Source of the DNA: Phallusia mammillata
Taxonomy: Eukaryota; Chordata; Ascidiacea; Phlebobranchia; Ascidiidae
DNA length: 64,000 nt
Assembly (NCBI GenBank): GCA_003260075.1
Contig: QLIY01000109.1
Coordinates: 186,001 to 250,000 of the forward strand
Direction: 5' to 3'
Numbering within the stretch: position 1 is the first letter of the stretch; every line of letters begins with the position of its first letter. Made by a program: the position numbers and the translations under genes. A model generated the notes under the pieces. The model saw only the letters and a program-made list of their open reading frames with translations. It was not told where the DNA came from and ran no database searches. Shown piece by piece: positions 30,629 through 44,600 of the stretch.

Positions 30629-32881
30629 ACTATTGGACCGTGTGTCGATGCTTTCTCTGCTAAGATGATGGACGCCCTACGAAGCTTGTCTCATTTGCAT
30701 ATCCGCACGTTTTGCTATCATTATGCTAACTTGCAGCGAACTTATATACTAACAGCTTTGATATATTGTAGTTAATTATATAAACGTGCAAAAGCGTATA
30801 TATCAACGCAATAAGCCGTGTATCGTTCATTTATGCCAGAATTAACGGCATATGAGACCTGAAAAAGGTGTTAAGCTGGTTTGAGTCAGTCTTCCAAGCC
30901 TTTTGCGAGGTGTAGACCAGGGTTGGGTAACCTGCAGCCCGCGGGCCACATGCGGCCTATTGACTAAAGTTGTGCGGCCCGCAAAAACACTTGGTATTCA
31001 AATGTAATGGCAAACGAGTCAAATTATTATATTTTTTGAGCAGATTAGTGCGCTCGGTGCTATTTTTCGGCGACCTGACAATATGCTGCTGGAATCAATT
31101 TAAATTTTACTTAAAGTAAGGCATTTTTGGTATGCAACGAAGTAAAATCACCTTGTGTTATATAAAGGTGCGGCCCGCGATCTAATCATCGCAATTGTAT
31201 TTGTCCCAACAGTGACAAAGGTTGCCCACCCCTGGTGTAGACCAAAGCAAACAAAGTGTGACTTTAGCCTTGATTTGTCAATGTGCCAATTGAGCAACAT
31301 GGGCTTGATGCCTGAAATAAATCGGAAGACGTACATCTACTTGTCAGCTTAACATACCAGAATTATTGTAGTCTTTGTAAACTGATAAAAATGGGTGTAA
31401 TATTTACTGAATTGCACGGTTTAGCCAATAATCTTTTTGCAGGACCAAAATTCAATTAACTGTTAAATGCGTCGTTTGGTGGTGATAGAGAAGCGTCTAC
31501 CAGGTTAGACACGTTCTCTTGTGTATCCAGCATCCAATGTTTTGAAATAGTAAACAGCAATTGTATGTCGCTGTTTATTTTTTTCTAGCCAAGTTATTTT
31601 GCTTAACACATATTTTACCAGTAAAAATATATCTTGATATGTACAAACCCAATAAATCAATGAGCGGTTGTTTTTGCGCGCAAACAAGCCTATTGAGTTG
31701 AGTTTATTTCGCCGGTGATAAAAAATCGTAGCACCACAATTGCGCTAAAATATTCACCAAGCCGGAAATAGCTGCTCAAACCGGAGCCGAACCAGTAAAA
31801 AGCGGCATGTTTCATTTTTTGTGATTACTTTTACTGCCACACAAATGATACTCGAGATAACGGACATACGGCGTGTCAAAAATATAATTTGCAAGGTGAC
31901 GCGCAGTGTACTGTCAAAATCTATTTGGAGTTTATTATAGTTAGTAGATAATTGGTAAAAATGCATTTGAAAGAAAGAGGATTTCAATCGGTTTTAAAAA
32001 CCGGACCGGACCGGACCGGAAATTTGCCAGTATCGGAACAAAACCCGAACCCTAAAATATAATTTGTCAAAAATCCTCAACCCATATGACCAGCGGTTCG
32101 ACTCCATAACTAAACTAGTGGCACAAACTAATTAAACTCTGCATTCCCAAGTGATTTATAGCGAATCGCTAAAAGAAATGTTACGTGATAAGTTTAACAA
32201 CCTTCATGTAACCTTTTCTTCGACAATATTCCGCTGAGTATTAAAAACAAAAAAAGTATTTGTTGTTACATTTACTGCGAATATAATTCATGGTAATAAT
32301 ACGTATCGAGGACAATACAATCAGAATCAAACAGGTTTACACGTATCTAGGAGCTTTTTGTTCACCAGTCTGTAACTATAGTGGCCCCTTTTCACTCTAA
32401 CTGGTGCGTTTCGATTGTTTGAAACTAATTAGTTGAGCAAACTCGTTCGCTTCTAAGTTTCTGTTTCAATTAATAGTGTTTCTTACAGTTTTGAAGGTTT
32501 CTGGATTTAGAAGTTGTGATTAAGATGGGGGATTTACTGACCATAGTGTTAAGCATTAGTGGTGATGAGTATTAAGTGGACTTAAACTAACAATACCATG
32601 ACTGAAAACCAATCTGCGGTATGTGTTAGTATTCATATGCTTAGTAGAGGCGTTCCAACACTTGTTATTGTCATCATCAGTGTAAAACAGGTTTCAAACA
32701 GCGATTGTAAACACATCTGTTATGATTTAACTTAACATACTGCAATTTACAAGCTGACTCGTACAAAAACTGAAAGAATTACAAAATACGTTTGAAAAAG
32801 GCTGTTAATTGGAATGTTTTAAGTTTGCTTTTATAATTGGAATGTTGTAGCTTTTCGAATTCTTATTTGAAATCTTTCAAA
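30629..32881. other. Intergenic, MS4A-like 2 to MS4A-like 3
   Basis: About 2.25 kb. It contains the hAT-type element at 30918-31234 and a short (cggac)n-like stretch near 32005. The rest is AT-rich without recognisable genes. Confidence 0.45.
30918..31234. mobile_element. hAT-type miniature element
   Basis: Ends cagggttgggtaacct and aggttgcccacccctg with a perfect 8-base target duplication gtgtagac (30910-30917 and 31235-31242). 317 bases; interior has gcggcc blocks and no transposase. Confidence 0.9.
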
Positions 32882-35800
32882 ATGCGCAATCAAATGCAAG
32901 TTCCGGGAATGCCTGTTCAAAGGACGGTCCAGCGGACTGAGATTAGCAGAAATGCTGAAATTCGAAGACTTAAAAGGATTTTTCGTATATTCGGGGTAAG
33001 GCCTGTTTTTACTATGGACGGCCGCGTCACATGTTCTTATTTCACCAGTGGCGGCCAGTTTGCACAAAGTCTTTTTTAATAAAAAACATACGTAAAATAA
33101 AGGTCATTTTTTTCTGATCATTTAGTGGCGTTACCATATATTGTTTTGTCTTTGTGGTTTTCTTTGATTTTGCATTGTTTGCACACAATGAGCCTGCAAG
33201 GGTCTCAAGATGGTGATACTTATACTTCAGTAGACAAATCAAGTGTCCCGAAAAAAAGTTTTAAGCAATGCACCGGCGCCAGCCCAGTTTAAGATGTCTG
33301 TCGTATTTTAATTTCTGACGTTTTTTATCAAATGGTACACGTAATAGGAACTTCAAGTCTGTATTAATAAAGTTGCTTCAACATGTTTGACCTTAAACAT
33401 TACTTTGACGCAGGTTAAGGTATTATGAACCCGTAAGATCATGGATATTTTCAGTCGAGAGATTTATTCGAGTGTTTGAAACTTTAGTAGTTTTTAGCCT
33501 TGTCTGCCTTTTGAACTTTCCTTTAATTTATTTTTACCCCTCGTTCATAATGACTGACAAAAGTATTTAAAATTGTAGCCCATTCAGTAGATTGGTGGTG
33601 GAATCGTGGAAATATTTTGTGTAAAATATTCTAAAAACTACACTTTCACTTAATGTTTCATGCACAGATCGTATATTTTGGCACTGTTTCTTGACCCCCT
33701 CGTTCAGAATTATACTGTTTTATTAAGTACCATAATCGGTTGTGTTGTATTATACCAATGGGTTATTAACTAAAGTGTATAACCTTGACATTTCAGCTAT
33801 CAGTCTGCTACAAATAATACATTATTTCGTTGTATTCGTGCAGTACATCCAGTGTGCGATCGGTGTCATCTGCTTTGTGCTTGGTACGGTTTTACTCGTG
33901 GACGTTCACGACCATTATAACTTTCAAATCAGTTTGGCCGGCTTCCATAGCGTGAGTGTTTACCGAATGAATCTCGGCGAAGGAGTGTGGTGCGGTATAT
34001 GGGTAAGCAGATGTCTAGGTGCGGGCTGTACGTGATTTCGTTTTCGGCTGTGGAAAACGAATTTCTAAATACTTCTTCACTAGAGTCCCGTTTAATCGCC
34101 TTTACTCTGACAGCTAAAATTTTCCTTCAAATGTTTAATTTGAAAGCTCCATCTTTTAATTCTGTTACGTAGTAATTTCAACATGGTAAACTGATTAATT
34201 ATTAATTTACTGAATGGACCAGTTTGGCACAGAGTTGTAGCGACCTAAAACGTGGCGCGAAACAAAGTTTTAGCAAAAAAGTAGTGCAACTTAGAATGAA
34301 AAGTGGGTAAAATTGCGGTAAAGATGAAGCTAAGTCAGTCCCTAATCAAGCCCGTTTAGCTCCTATTTCCTACCCCTTAAGGGGTATTTTGGTACGCAGG
34401 CCTCTATATGTGATCTATAAAATGTATGTGATGTACCTACTCAACAATTTATAATAAAATGCTCACGCCATTTTTAGAATGATCGTTTTGTTGTTTGTTG
34501 ATGTGCGTATAATTGAGAAACTCTTATCGATAAACTCTGTATTTATAGATTATTGCTGCTGGATCATTGGGAATTGCATGTGGCAAAAAGACTGTTTCGC
34601 AACACTTGGTAAGCTCAGTATACTAATAGCTTTACGGAAGTATTGTGGTGGAAGCGCACCAACGTATGGTGTTGTCGGAATTCCACATCTGTACATAACT
34701 GAGCTTTGTGGCAATGTGTCAGACTTTAAAACATAATTACATAGCTAAGCTTAACTGTAGAGACATTTCGGTTTGCATTGGATTATAGGAGATTTAGTGC
34801 GGTGATTCTGGCCTTGTTTTTGAAGTGATATAAACATGTATGACCAAGTATTGCTCATCCAGCAGTTTTATTGTAAACAATCGACGTTTCGACGTCCTAT
34901 ACATTATGCCTGGCAGCAATAGCTTATTTCATAAACATGTATGTTTGGGATTGCAGGGCTAAAACAAATAATCGTACCCTACCTATAACTTCTTAGTAGT
35001 ATTGCATTTTTCAAGAAGATAATAAAGAGTTTTGTGATTGAATGTACAACAAACAAGATTTAAGTTCAAAATACGTGTCGTTTAACGTTTTGTTCACCAC
35101 TCTTCGCACGTTTGCATGCAGATCAACAGCTACATGGCGTTTTCAATCTTGGCTGCGGTGTTTTCAGGTGTGATGTTTGCCCTCAGTATACATGTTGCTG
35201 AAAGTTACACGACGACATGGGTAGGTTGTATGAGTTTCAGCCCTTGATTTCTGTTCGTTTCTCACTTTTTTTTTCTTGGGTTGTGATTATACACTACATA
35301 ATACCTAGTATAATCTCGCAGCCCATCGGTTACGGGAAGCACTCACCTATGAAACATAAGTCTGTAGCCAGGCTGACAGGGGTTTAAGAACAACATTTAC
35401 AGAGATACAACGCAAAGACCGTGAACGCAAAGACGTCAAAAAATTCTAACTTTTAACACGGTCGAGTTACTAACTTAAGAACTGATTTGATGAGTTTACT
35501 AATTACCTATAAGTGGTGTACAACCACTGGCAATTATTATAAAGAAAAGTATTTAAACATACTGGCGCTAAGGGCAATTAGGATTTGGATGAGGTTTCAT
35601 TAGGATTAAGGGTATTGGTCATGAGCTCGTTATACTGATTTTCCGTTCAGTGTTAGTATTTACATTTTTATACGGAGTAACTTTAGGTGGGGTTATTGTT
35701 GCAGAGTTGTTTTAACACAAAACATGTATAATATGTTTAGACTGGTGTGCTATATCCGTTGGGATTTGGTGTGGAACGCACAATTACAGGATTTGGGATT

Positions 35801-37062
35801 GTAGCTGTGGTTCTTTGTATCGTGAGTGCCAGTTTCTGCTGCTGTTGGGCATCGAAAATTGTCACAAACGGAGTATCATACGGCTGTTGTGAATGTTGTC
35901 AAAGCGAGGTATTAAAATCCGTTTGTTGTTTTCTGGGTATTACACTACAGTAAATAATTGTCGGTTAAGTTTGGGCTGTTGCTTGCACCGTTGTTGTCTG
36001 TAAATTCTCTATGGGATTTATCGTATTTTTGACACTTACAATGCGCTAGCAGCAACAGGGATATGCTAAAATCATAAAGACACAATGTTTAAGACTTAAA
36101 ACCGATTTAACGGTCCGGATGTCCAAATTAGATCGACTCAACTTTTTGTTCCTTTTTTATGGAGAACTGCCTTTTGTTTAGTCATAAACATTACTGCCAA
36201 GGTAGTGGTGTATATAAAGAATACATCGTTCAGACGTTTCGACAATCTCTGTTGTCATCATCAGTGCATGTTTTTAATCAAGCTGTACTGCCTTTTGTGT
36301 TTTCCAAAAGTTTCATGCCTTATTTCTTTTGTTTTTGCCCTCGGACTTTGGAATTTCGGTATAGTTCTAATACCAAGCCGACAATTTACATCCATTTATC
36401 TATACACCGGGTAGAAAATTATTGACGAATCTATTTGGTTTTCATTTTATCGATATTATCAGAGAGACATTGAACCGAGAAACGCTTATGTGGTTCCCAA
36501 CACCGGGGTTTACTCTAATCAACCAGGAATCCAACCAGCAGTTGCAGTACATTACAGACCAGGTACGTTTTACTCCCTTGACTTGGCACAGAACTTAAGA
36601 CATTTCACTTACTATTACATGATGTTATGCTGTTCCCCAAATACTGGAGGAAAAATTGTATTTCTTACGTTAAACCCAACAAGCCTGTATAAATCACCAA
36701 TGGTAAATCACCAATTTATAACGGTTAAATTAAAAATCATGCATTCAAAGAGCAAACATGTTTAGTTGTGCTTCATTGTGACTGCAGATATACAAGCTAG
36801 ACAACTGCCTAATCCGCATCAGCACCCAGCGGCCGTGACTGCAGACGTACAATCTAGACAACTGCCTAATCCACATCAGCACCTAGCGGCCGTGACTGCA
36901 GACGTACAGTCTAGGCAACTACCTAATCCGCATCAGCACCTGGCGGCTGAACAACACCAAAAACTTGACCACACGGCTGCGTACCAGAACACAATGCACC
37001 ACAATAGCGGTTACAACAATACTTCGATGGGCACTGAACCCCAGTCATATCGTGCTGATTAG
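32882..37062 (+). CDS. MS4A/CD20-like four-pass membrane protein 3
   Basis: Seven exons: 32882-32995, 33844-34002, 34549-34608, 35122-35220, 35741-35908, 36463-36562, 36788-37062 (TAG); 975 bases, 324 residues. The N-terminal 38 residues are basic (RRLKRIFRIF near the end). Helix 1 is in exon 2, whose loop ends GVWCGIW; helix 2 in exon 3; helix 3 in exon 4 (about 115-135); helix 4 in exon 5 (about 157-178), followed by a cysteine cluster (FCCCW, GCCECCQ). The cytoplasmic tail is about 125 residues and contains three 19-residue repeats around SRQLPNPHQHLAA, then a histidine- and asparagine-rich end. Exon order and phases equal those of the two upstream genes, so the three arose by tandem duplication. 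The start is the first ATG after the in-frame upstream stop region; a weak acceptor lies 32 bases earlier. Confidence 0.85.
36780..36950 (+). repeat. 57-base coding tandem repeat, three units
   Basis: Units start at 36780, 36837 and 36894, each beginning gactgcag. The first gactgcag is the acceptor of the last exon of MS4A-like 3; the two internal copies are inside the exon. Each unit is 19 codons, so the frame is kept. Confidence 0.9.
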
Positions 37063-38678
37063 ATTAAAGTAGTTGTTTTTGCATTAAACTAGCTTTCTTC
37101 GTCTAAACATCCTAAACTTTTTGTAGATAAACTAAGGAGTTTCTTTTTACCATCTACGAATTGTGTCTAGTTTTAGCCTTAATTGTCCTTTTATTGGCCG
37201 GTGTCCTTGGCATTAAAAGAAATAGTCAGTAGCTCTCTTTTTTCTTAACAATCACTTATATCGAATTACTAAAAAGATTTCTTTTTGATCGCTAAAACAA
37301 ACCAATTTACATTTTGTTGCATGGATGTGTTGTTTTTTTAAAAATATCTGGTCATATACCAATTCTTTAAAAAATTGGGACAAAACTGTTTTTATTGCGC
37401 TAAAGTAGATTGTAACTTTTTTAGCCCTAACTTGGCTAATGTATCAAAAAGGCTGCAAATTGTATATTGTTTATACATTGTATATTGTTTTGCACATTCT
37501 ATATTGTTTAATTTAGTAGAGTTAGTCAGAAGTTATCGGACAGTTTGAACAATGCACAGCGACTTGGAATGTATGAAAAAATATATACAGTACTATGGCT
37601 TCGGTAATGCTGAAATATAAAAAAAACAGTAATGTCCATGCCAAAGTGGCAAAAGTAGCCATTTTTGCACACATTTAACAGGAAAATTTGTCTTTACTTG
37701 AATGGGTTAGGTTTAAAACTATTGTAATTATTATCTTGGCTGTATATGGCTTATTATCTTGTCGTTTTATTAGTAAACAAACACGCCTATTTCTTGTATT
37801 TATTCTAATAAATCACAGCCGATCTATTTACCAACATTATAAAGCAAAAGACAATTTAAAAACAAACTGTACAAAAACGGCAACAAATAAGAGCTGTACA
37901 AGTGGCGAAACGGTATTGGGTTTATAAATTCAGTTAAACAAGGCAATTGTATTTGTAAAATCCTGGTGTATACAATAGTGTGCGAAAAAGTGCGACCAAA
38001 CCTACGTTATTTCATGTTATATTTCGGGCACTTTTGTGGCATTTGTACATCATGGCACGACATAAGATTTTTCATTAAAGTATCGGTAACGAAAGATATT
38101 GACATAAGTTTGTTTCAAAAATAATGGGTGAACTGCGACAGCAATTTTAGTTTTAACGAAATACGTAAGACAAGAAAAAAAAACGGCAATACGATTACTA
38201 AAAAAGCATATTATTAGACTTCTACATAAAAATCAATTTGAAGGCAAAAAATGTACTGACGAGAAAAGAAACAATTTGCAAACCAACACAAAAAAATCGG
38301 TAAAAAGTCTCTTCACATTGTTGGTGGTGATGAGAGCTTTCAAACCTAAAGAAAAATAACAATTAGTTGCTACATAAAAAATCCTTTATTTGTTCTTTCT
38401 GTTTTTGTTTGCAGTAAACCGCGTTTATTATCGTCCGAAAGCTAAACATAAGAGGCATTTGGAAAGAATTTGCGATTTTTTTTGAAAAAAAACCTTGGGG
38501 GGAATGCTTTAATTAAGACAAAAAAGGACACAAGCCGAAACTATATGCACATTTTTTAAAATTATGATTTTTTTGTTTTTCGTCGTAGTCTATTAAATAT
38601 TGGATAAATTGAAAATATATAAAGAAGGCATGGTAATCCTGATTGCAGAAGCGAGAGAAAAAAATAGCTAATTACCGT
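37063..38678. other. Intergenic between convergent genes
   Basis: About 1.6 kb of AT-rich sequence between the 3' end of MS4A-like 3 and the 3' end of minus-strand GTPase gene A. It should hold both 3' UTRs. No gene, RNA or transposon end recognised. Confidence 0.5.
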
Positions 38679-41600
38679 TTAATCAAAAATCTTTCGTCCG
38701 ACCCAGCCAGCAAAACTTCTCAAACCTCTGATTGGTGGATCATCCTAAAAACAAACTTTTTATTAGGTGATTTAAAAACCAACGAATTAAATACTTAAAG
38801 TTCCAAGTTTTAAACAAGGGCTCTTATACAGTTTGCTCATAGCTTGCTTTGCAAACCGTACTATAGTTTTTGTCAAAAGCTGGTTTTATAGAAGTTATTT
38901 CCGATTCTTACATTTTGTTGCTGACGATTTTCAAGCGCTCGCTCCAAATTTTGTTCTGTTCTTGTTTGAGTTGCTTTCATTTGTTCCAACATCATCCGCT
39001 GATGTTCTATTGTTGCTTCAGCTTCCCTCACTCTTTCCGCCCTTTCCCGGTTCTCACTCTCTTCCTCCTGCCTTGTTTTGTAGTTTATCAACTCCTTTAG
39101 TTGTTCCTCTGTTTTTGCTAGTGCAGCTTTGGCCTCCTCGTATCGACGATCGTCAGCAGCTCTTTGCTCATCCCACATCTTCTGTTGCTGTTCCCTTGCC
39201 GCTTTAGCCTCCTTTTCCGCCCTTTCCCGGTACTCACTCTCTTTGACCTCCTGCGTTGTTTTGTAATTAATCAATTCCTTTAGTTGTTCCTCTGTTCTTG
39301 CTTGTGCTGCTTTGGACTCCTCGTATCGACGATCGTCAGCAGCTTTTTGCTGATCCCACATCTTCTGTTGCTGTTCCCTTGCTGCTTCTGCCTCCTTCTC
39401 TCGAGCCTCCTGCATCTCTTTGTAATCTTTCATTTGCTGCTCATAATTTTGACGTGCCTTTTCAGCGTCATCTTTTCTTTGTTGCTCTTCCCGCTTGTAA
39501 CGCTCCTCCATCTTCTGAAAGTTCTCCCTTGCCTCCTGCGCTTGTTTCGAGTTGTCATTCGCCATTTTTCGCATCTCTTGTTTCTGCTTTTCATACATTG
39601 CTTTCGCCTCCGCTGCCTCCTCCCTTCTGGCAATGATTGCCTCTTCGTGCAGCCGCTTCTGCTCTGCTATCTGCTTTTTTGCTTCTTCCACCTCCCTTGT
39701 TCTATTTTCTTCTGCCTCTTTGAAGCGTTTCTCCTGTTCTTCAAGGCGCTTTTTCAACTCCTCTGCATCTCTGGCGTGTTTTGCAGCCGTTTCTTTCATC
39801 TGCTCTTCTTGTCTCTTTACCATATTACTCAGTTGGTCCTCTCGCATTCTGGAAATCCTTGCCTCTTCCTCTCGCTTGTTCTCGGAGTCTTTCAGCTCCA
39901 ACTTCTGATTAAAGCAAGAAGAGAGGACATCGTAAATATCGGCAATGTCTGACTCCAACATCCGTCTGTAGTCCATGATTACATCATCTCTGCCGAATTT
40001 GGAAACATTGTCAAACCTTTTTAATGCCTCCAGCAGTTGTACCTTGTGATTTTCGTACAGATCAATTGCTTCAAACGTGTCCGATGCCTGTCAAGTAGAG
40101 ATTGAATTACCAAGAAAACATACAAAAGTATTGATTTGGTACAGCAACTACATATTAAGATGTTTCCAAGATATTGGAAACGTGCAAACAATGACTGCGA
40201 GACCTGTTTGACTTTAAATTCATTACTTGTGGGGGGGGGGAAATTACCAAGAAAACATACAAAAGTATTGATTTGATACAGCAACTACATATTACGATGT
40301 TTCCAAGATATTGGAAACATGCAAACAATGACTGCGAGACCTGTTTGACTTTAAATTCATTACTTGTTGTTACGGAATTAATCCGTCAGTTCCAGAACTT
40401 GGTCTAGCAGTTTTGGGCGGCGATGTTAACCTTGCCAACCAAACCCAAGAAATCCAACATAAAATTACTCTAAATAATGCATCCCTCATTCTACAAGGCT
40501 TAGAACCCTGCAGTGATGGCTCACCACGAAAGCCAATACTCCCACACACTGGTTTAGCTTATGGATGCGGACTTATAATAAAACAATGTAAAAAGTAATC
40601 ATCGAAGAACACTACAACGGGCGCGTGGTAACCCAACACCAACACATCGTTTCTACTTTACAGCGCCAACAGAAACAGCCCTCACACCAGCTAGCAACGG
40701 TCTATTAGAGGCATGTAAAACAATCGGACACATAGCATTACCCAATCATCCTTTAGGGAAAGCAGCGAAGGTACCGCATCAAAAAATCGCTATACTGGGT
40801 CAAAATGTGTCTTAACTAATGAAACACAGTCTGGTTTATTTTGCTTGGAACAGGGGGGGGGGCGCCAACAGAAAAAGCCCTCACACCAACTAGCAACGGT
40901 CTATTAGAGGCATGTAAAACAATCGGAAACATAGCATTACCCAATCATCCTTTAGGGAAAGCAGCGCAGGTGCCGCAACAAAAAATCGCTATACTGGGCC
41001 TACATGTGTCTTAACTAATGAAACACAGTCTGGTTTATTTTGCTTGGAACAATACCACTGTCTAGATTGGGCTTCAACGCATTCATCAACAGATGTTTAG
41101 CAAAACTGTTCTTACCTCTTTCATAACTTTCTCATACTCGGCCTTCTCCTGGTTTACCAGCTTGGCAAGTTGGAACTTTGAAACTGACTGTAGAATGTAA
41201 GAACCAGTTTAGCGTAGGCCAAACCCAACACCACTAAAGTGTTTTGCAAATCAACGATGACGGTTAACTTAATAACAAATAAGCAATAGACGCAAGGTTC
41301 CAAGGCGTTATAACAAACCGAACTGATCTCTCAAGCTGTACCAATTAATTAAAATCTTGGTACATTATACTGTAATTTGTATGTGAACCTTACGTTAGGG
41401 CTAGTGTACGTAAATGCTGATTCCAGTGATGAGTACTTATTGGGGGGGGGGGAGTGTTTTGCAAATCAACGATAACAGTTAACTTATTAACAAATGCAAG
41501 GTTCCAAGGCGTTATACCAAATCGAGCTGATCTCTCAAGCTGTACCAATTAATGAAAATCTTGGTACATTATACTGTAATTCGTATGTGGACCTTAAGTT

Positions 41601-44600
41601 AGGGCTAGTGTACGTAAATGCTGATTCCAGTGATGAGTACTTATTTATAGTTGATATTCGTATCAAACATTCGAACTTTCTTACTAGAAGCTGACTACAT
41701 ATACGCCAGGAAACGATCTGAGTTTTTAGACATTGGGTGGGATTACCACCGAACGTGTGTAGCTCTGTTGATAGAGCGCCAGATAGGCTCCTGTTGTGAG
41801 TCCAATCCCACTACAACTCAGACTTTTTTAACCTATGCCACGCCCAATGAAAATGCTTGCGAGACCAGCACGATTCGTTATGGCGCATCTGATATGCCTG
41901 ACAAGCCTGACATTATTTACCCAGTTGCTTTGATAATGCACAGCAGATAATGCAAAATCCTTATTAAAATGGTACTCACTTCACTCAGGGTGGTTGGGTC
42001 CGGTATTTTGTCGCCGAGCAGATTTTCACTGCAACTTAACACGTAGTCGTGCAGTTGTTTACCGCTCATCGGACTTCCGTTAAATGTCAGGGGGCTGATG
42101 TTATCCCGAATGTGCTTAAACAGATCGTTGGCGTGCTGCATGAACTTTTTTCCNTAGCTGACTACATATACGCCAGGAAACGATCTGAGTTTTTCGACAT
42201 TGGGTGGGATTACCACCGAACATGTGTAGCTCTGTTGATAGAGCGCAAGATAGGCTCCTGTCGTGGGTCGAATCCCACTACAACTCAGACTTTTTTAACC
42301 TATGCCACGCCCAAGGGGGGGGGGAAGCTGACTACATATACGCCAGGAAACGATCTGAGTTTTTAGACATTGGGTGGGATTACCACCGAACGTGTGTAGC
42401 TCTGTTGATAGAGCGCCAGATAGGCTCCTGTTGTGAGTCCAATCCCACTACAACTCAGACTTTTTTAACCTATGCCACGCCCAATGAAAATGCTTGCGAG
42501 ACCAGCACGATTCGTTATGGCGCATCTGATATGCCTGACAAGCCTGACATTATTTACCCAGTTGCTTTGATAATGCACAGCAGATAATGCAAAATCCTTA
42601 TTAAAATGGTACTCACTTCACTCAGGGTGGTTGGGTCCGGTATTTTGTCGCCGAGCAGATTTTCACTGCAACTTAACACGTAGTCGTGCAGTTGTTTACC
42701 GCTCATCGGACTTCCGTTAAATGTCAGGGGGCTGATGTTATCCCGAATGTGCTTAAACAGATCGTTGGCGTGCTGCATGAACTTTTTTCCCGCATCTGGA
42801 TAAAGGAGTAAACACTGCGTGTTAAGCCTATAAAATTTTCTACACCAGAATAGCAACTTTACAATGCAGTGCTTTTTGGCCAACTTGGGAAATCCTGAAT
42901 TAGTGTATTTTTGCATTTGTAACAATTCTTTACCTTGTAAGTTAACTGCTTTATCCTCTTCCTTTCTTGAGGCGACAGATTTATCAGGTGTTGGCATTCC
43001 AAATGCCTTTACACTCGAAAACACTTTTCTTAAGTTTCTGATGTTTTCATTTACTGCTTTCGTTTTGTCGTCAGACTCTTTTAACTCCTCTTGAAGATAA
43101 CGTTCCCCTGCTTGGATTCCAAAACCATAATCCGGAAAGGGAAAGTCCCGGATGAGAAACAACAAATTCTGCATTTCAAAAAAATTGAAAGTAATTTAAA
43201 TTTTTGATTCACTCGACAAAAATCATTTCATTTATTTCAACGAAATCTAAAAACGTAAATAAACCTGAAAAAATGCCTCTTCTGATCCAGTGTTTATGTA
43301 TTTTGCTGTCTGCGTCCAAAACTACAAAACAAACAAACTGAGATGTTTGTGGTCGCCAGACCAGAGCAATAGTTTTTTTAAAAAAAACACGTAAGTGTCG
43401 CTATTATAAATTTACACGGTACATTATGTTCAAGGTTTGGAAAAAATATAAATAGAGAATTAAATATTTTGAGCTTATGTCTAAGCACTTAAATGTTAAA
43501 CTTACGTCGAGATATTCAAGATCGTTTGCTTGTATTTGTCTCATGAGGTTGAAGACAAGATGCGAGCTCATAAGCGTGGCAAGAGCGAAAATTTGGGAAC
43601 ACTCCTTCTTAGATGTTTGACTGTCGAACATTCCTTGTGTGTCCATTAGGTAGACAGCAACCTAAAATACACAGGTAAGACGGATACAATCGATTCCGCT
43701 GAGTTGGACAAAGACAATAAAGCTGTTGCCTACTGGGGTCTAACTTAAAATCATTTTCTAGATATGTGAGCTATTTTAGCGCTACTGGTGGAAATCCATT
43801 CAACGATATTGAGAATATTTTCATAGGGAGTAAATAAACTTCTAGCTTTTAGTTTTGTTTAATTTTTAATACAGCGTTCAACTTAGACAACAAGTGCATC
43901 AGAAATTAAAAAGGGACGGTTATTTAATATGATACGTTGGTCATGGTTTACTTTTTTGTGGTTGTTGTTTACCTTCCACTACTATTCAACCGGCTGGTAT
44001 TCACCCATGTTGACAAACTCTGTTCTGTTGCCCTTTCACGCTCTCAGGCCCTTTTATCTATATCAGGTAACGGCTTTAACAGGTTCTTTTTTTATGTATT
44101 TACAACAGCTAGGTTTTCGGGTAGAGGTACTAACACTCACGGCACAGGCCTGCTAATTTGGGGGGGGGGCCAGTTCTGTTGCCCTTTCACGCTCTCAGGC
44201 CCTTTTATCTATATCAGGTAACGGCTTTAACAGGTTCTTTTTTTATGTATTTACAACAGCTAGGTTTTCGGGTAGAGGTACTAACACTCACGGCACAGGC
44301 CTGCTAATTTCCGATAGGTGACCCAACGGAGCATAGGCGTTTTCAATGGCAATAATTGCTGACTAAGCTAATTGCTGACTCTGTTTTTCGCAGGGGCCTG
44401 TGTTTGTTGCGTGAACAAAACACAATACAAAACAAACTATAGACTTGTAACGCGCGCAAAAAGAGTTAATAACCCTTTTACGTTTTTACTTGAGGTCAGA
44501 TACGACTCACCTTGCCACTCATAGTATCAACCAGGATTGGTTTGTCAAGAATCCAGATTCCTTCTGTGTTTCTTCTTGATCCTCCTCTCCACTCAAATGC

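Larger units (their letters stand above)
41690..42600. repeat. Triplicated intron and exon segment with an N and oligo-G
   Basis: A segment starting gctgactacatatacgcc occurs at 41690, 42156 and 42326. The first copy runs on into a partial exon (41980-42153, minus) identical in sequence to gene A exon 7 and is cut by a single N at 42154; the second ends at ten Gs (42315-42324); the third continues into the complete exon at 42617-42795. Only the third copy is used in the gene A model. Confidence 0.85.

Noticed and set aside
36780-36950. CRISPR-like array
   Set aside because: The 57-base repeats have no spacers and are in a eukaryotic coding exon in frame.
36766-37062. Separate 98-residue repeat protein starting at 36766
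   Set aside because: The frame begins in the intron; the acceptor at 36787 and homology of exon order show it is the last exon of MS4A-like 3.
38833-39952. Long plus-strand open frames opposite gene A
   Set aside because: They are shadows of the low-complexity Glu/Lys/Arg coiled-coil exon on the minus strand; their translations are Leu/Phe/Ser-rich without any family match. The same holds for 47785-48156 opposite gene B and 62039-62253 opposite gene D.
42222-42287. Functional tRNA gene
   Set aside because: A- and B-box-like words are present, but the acceptor stem does not pair well and the T loop is short; it lies in an intron and is repeated by assembly duplication. A tRNA-derived SINE relic fits better.
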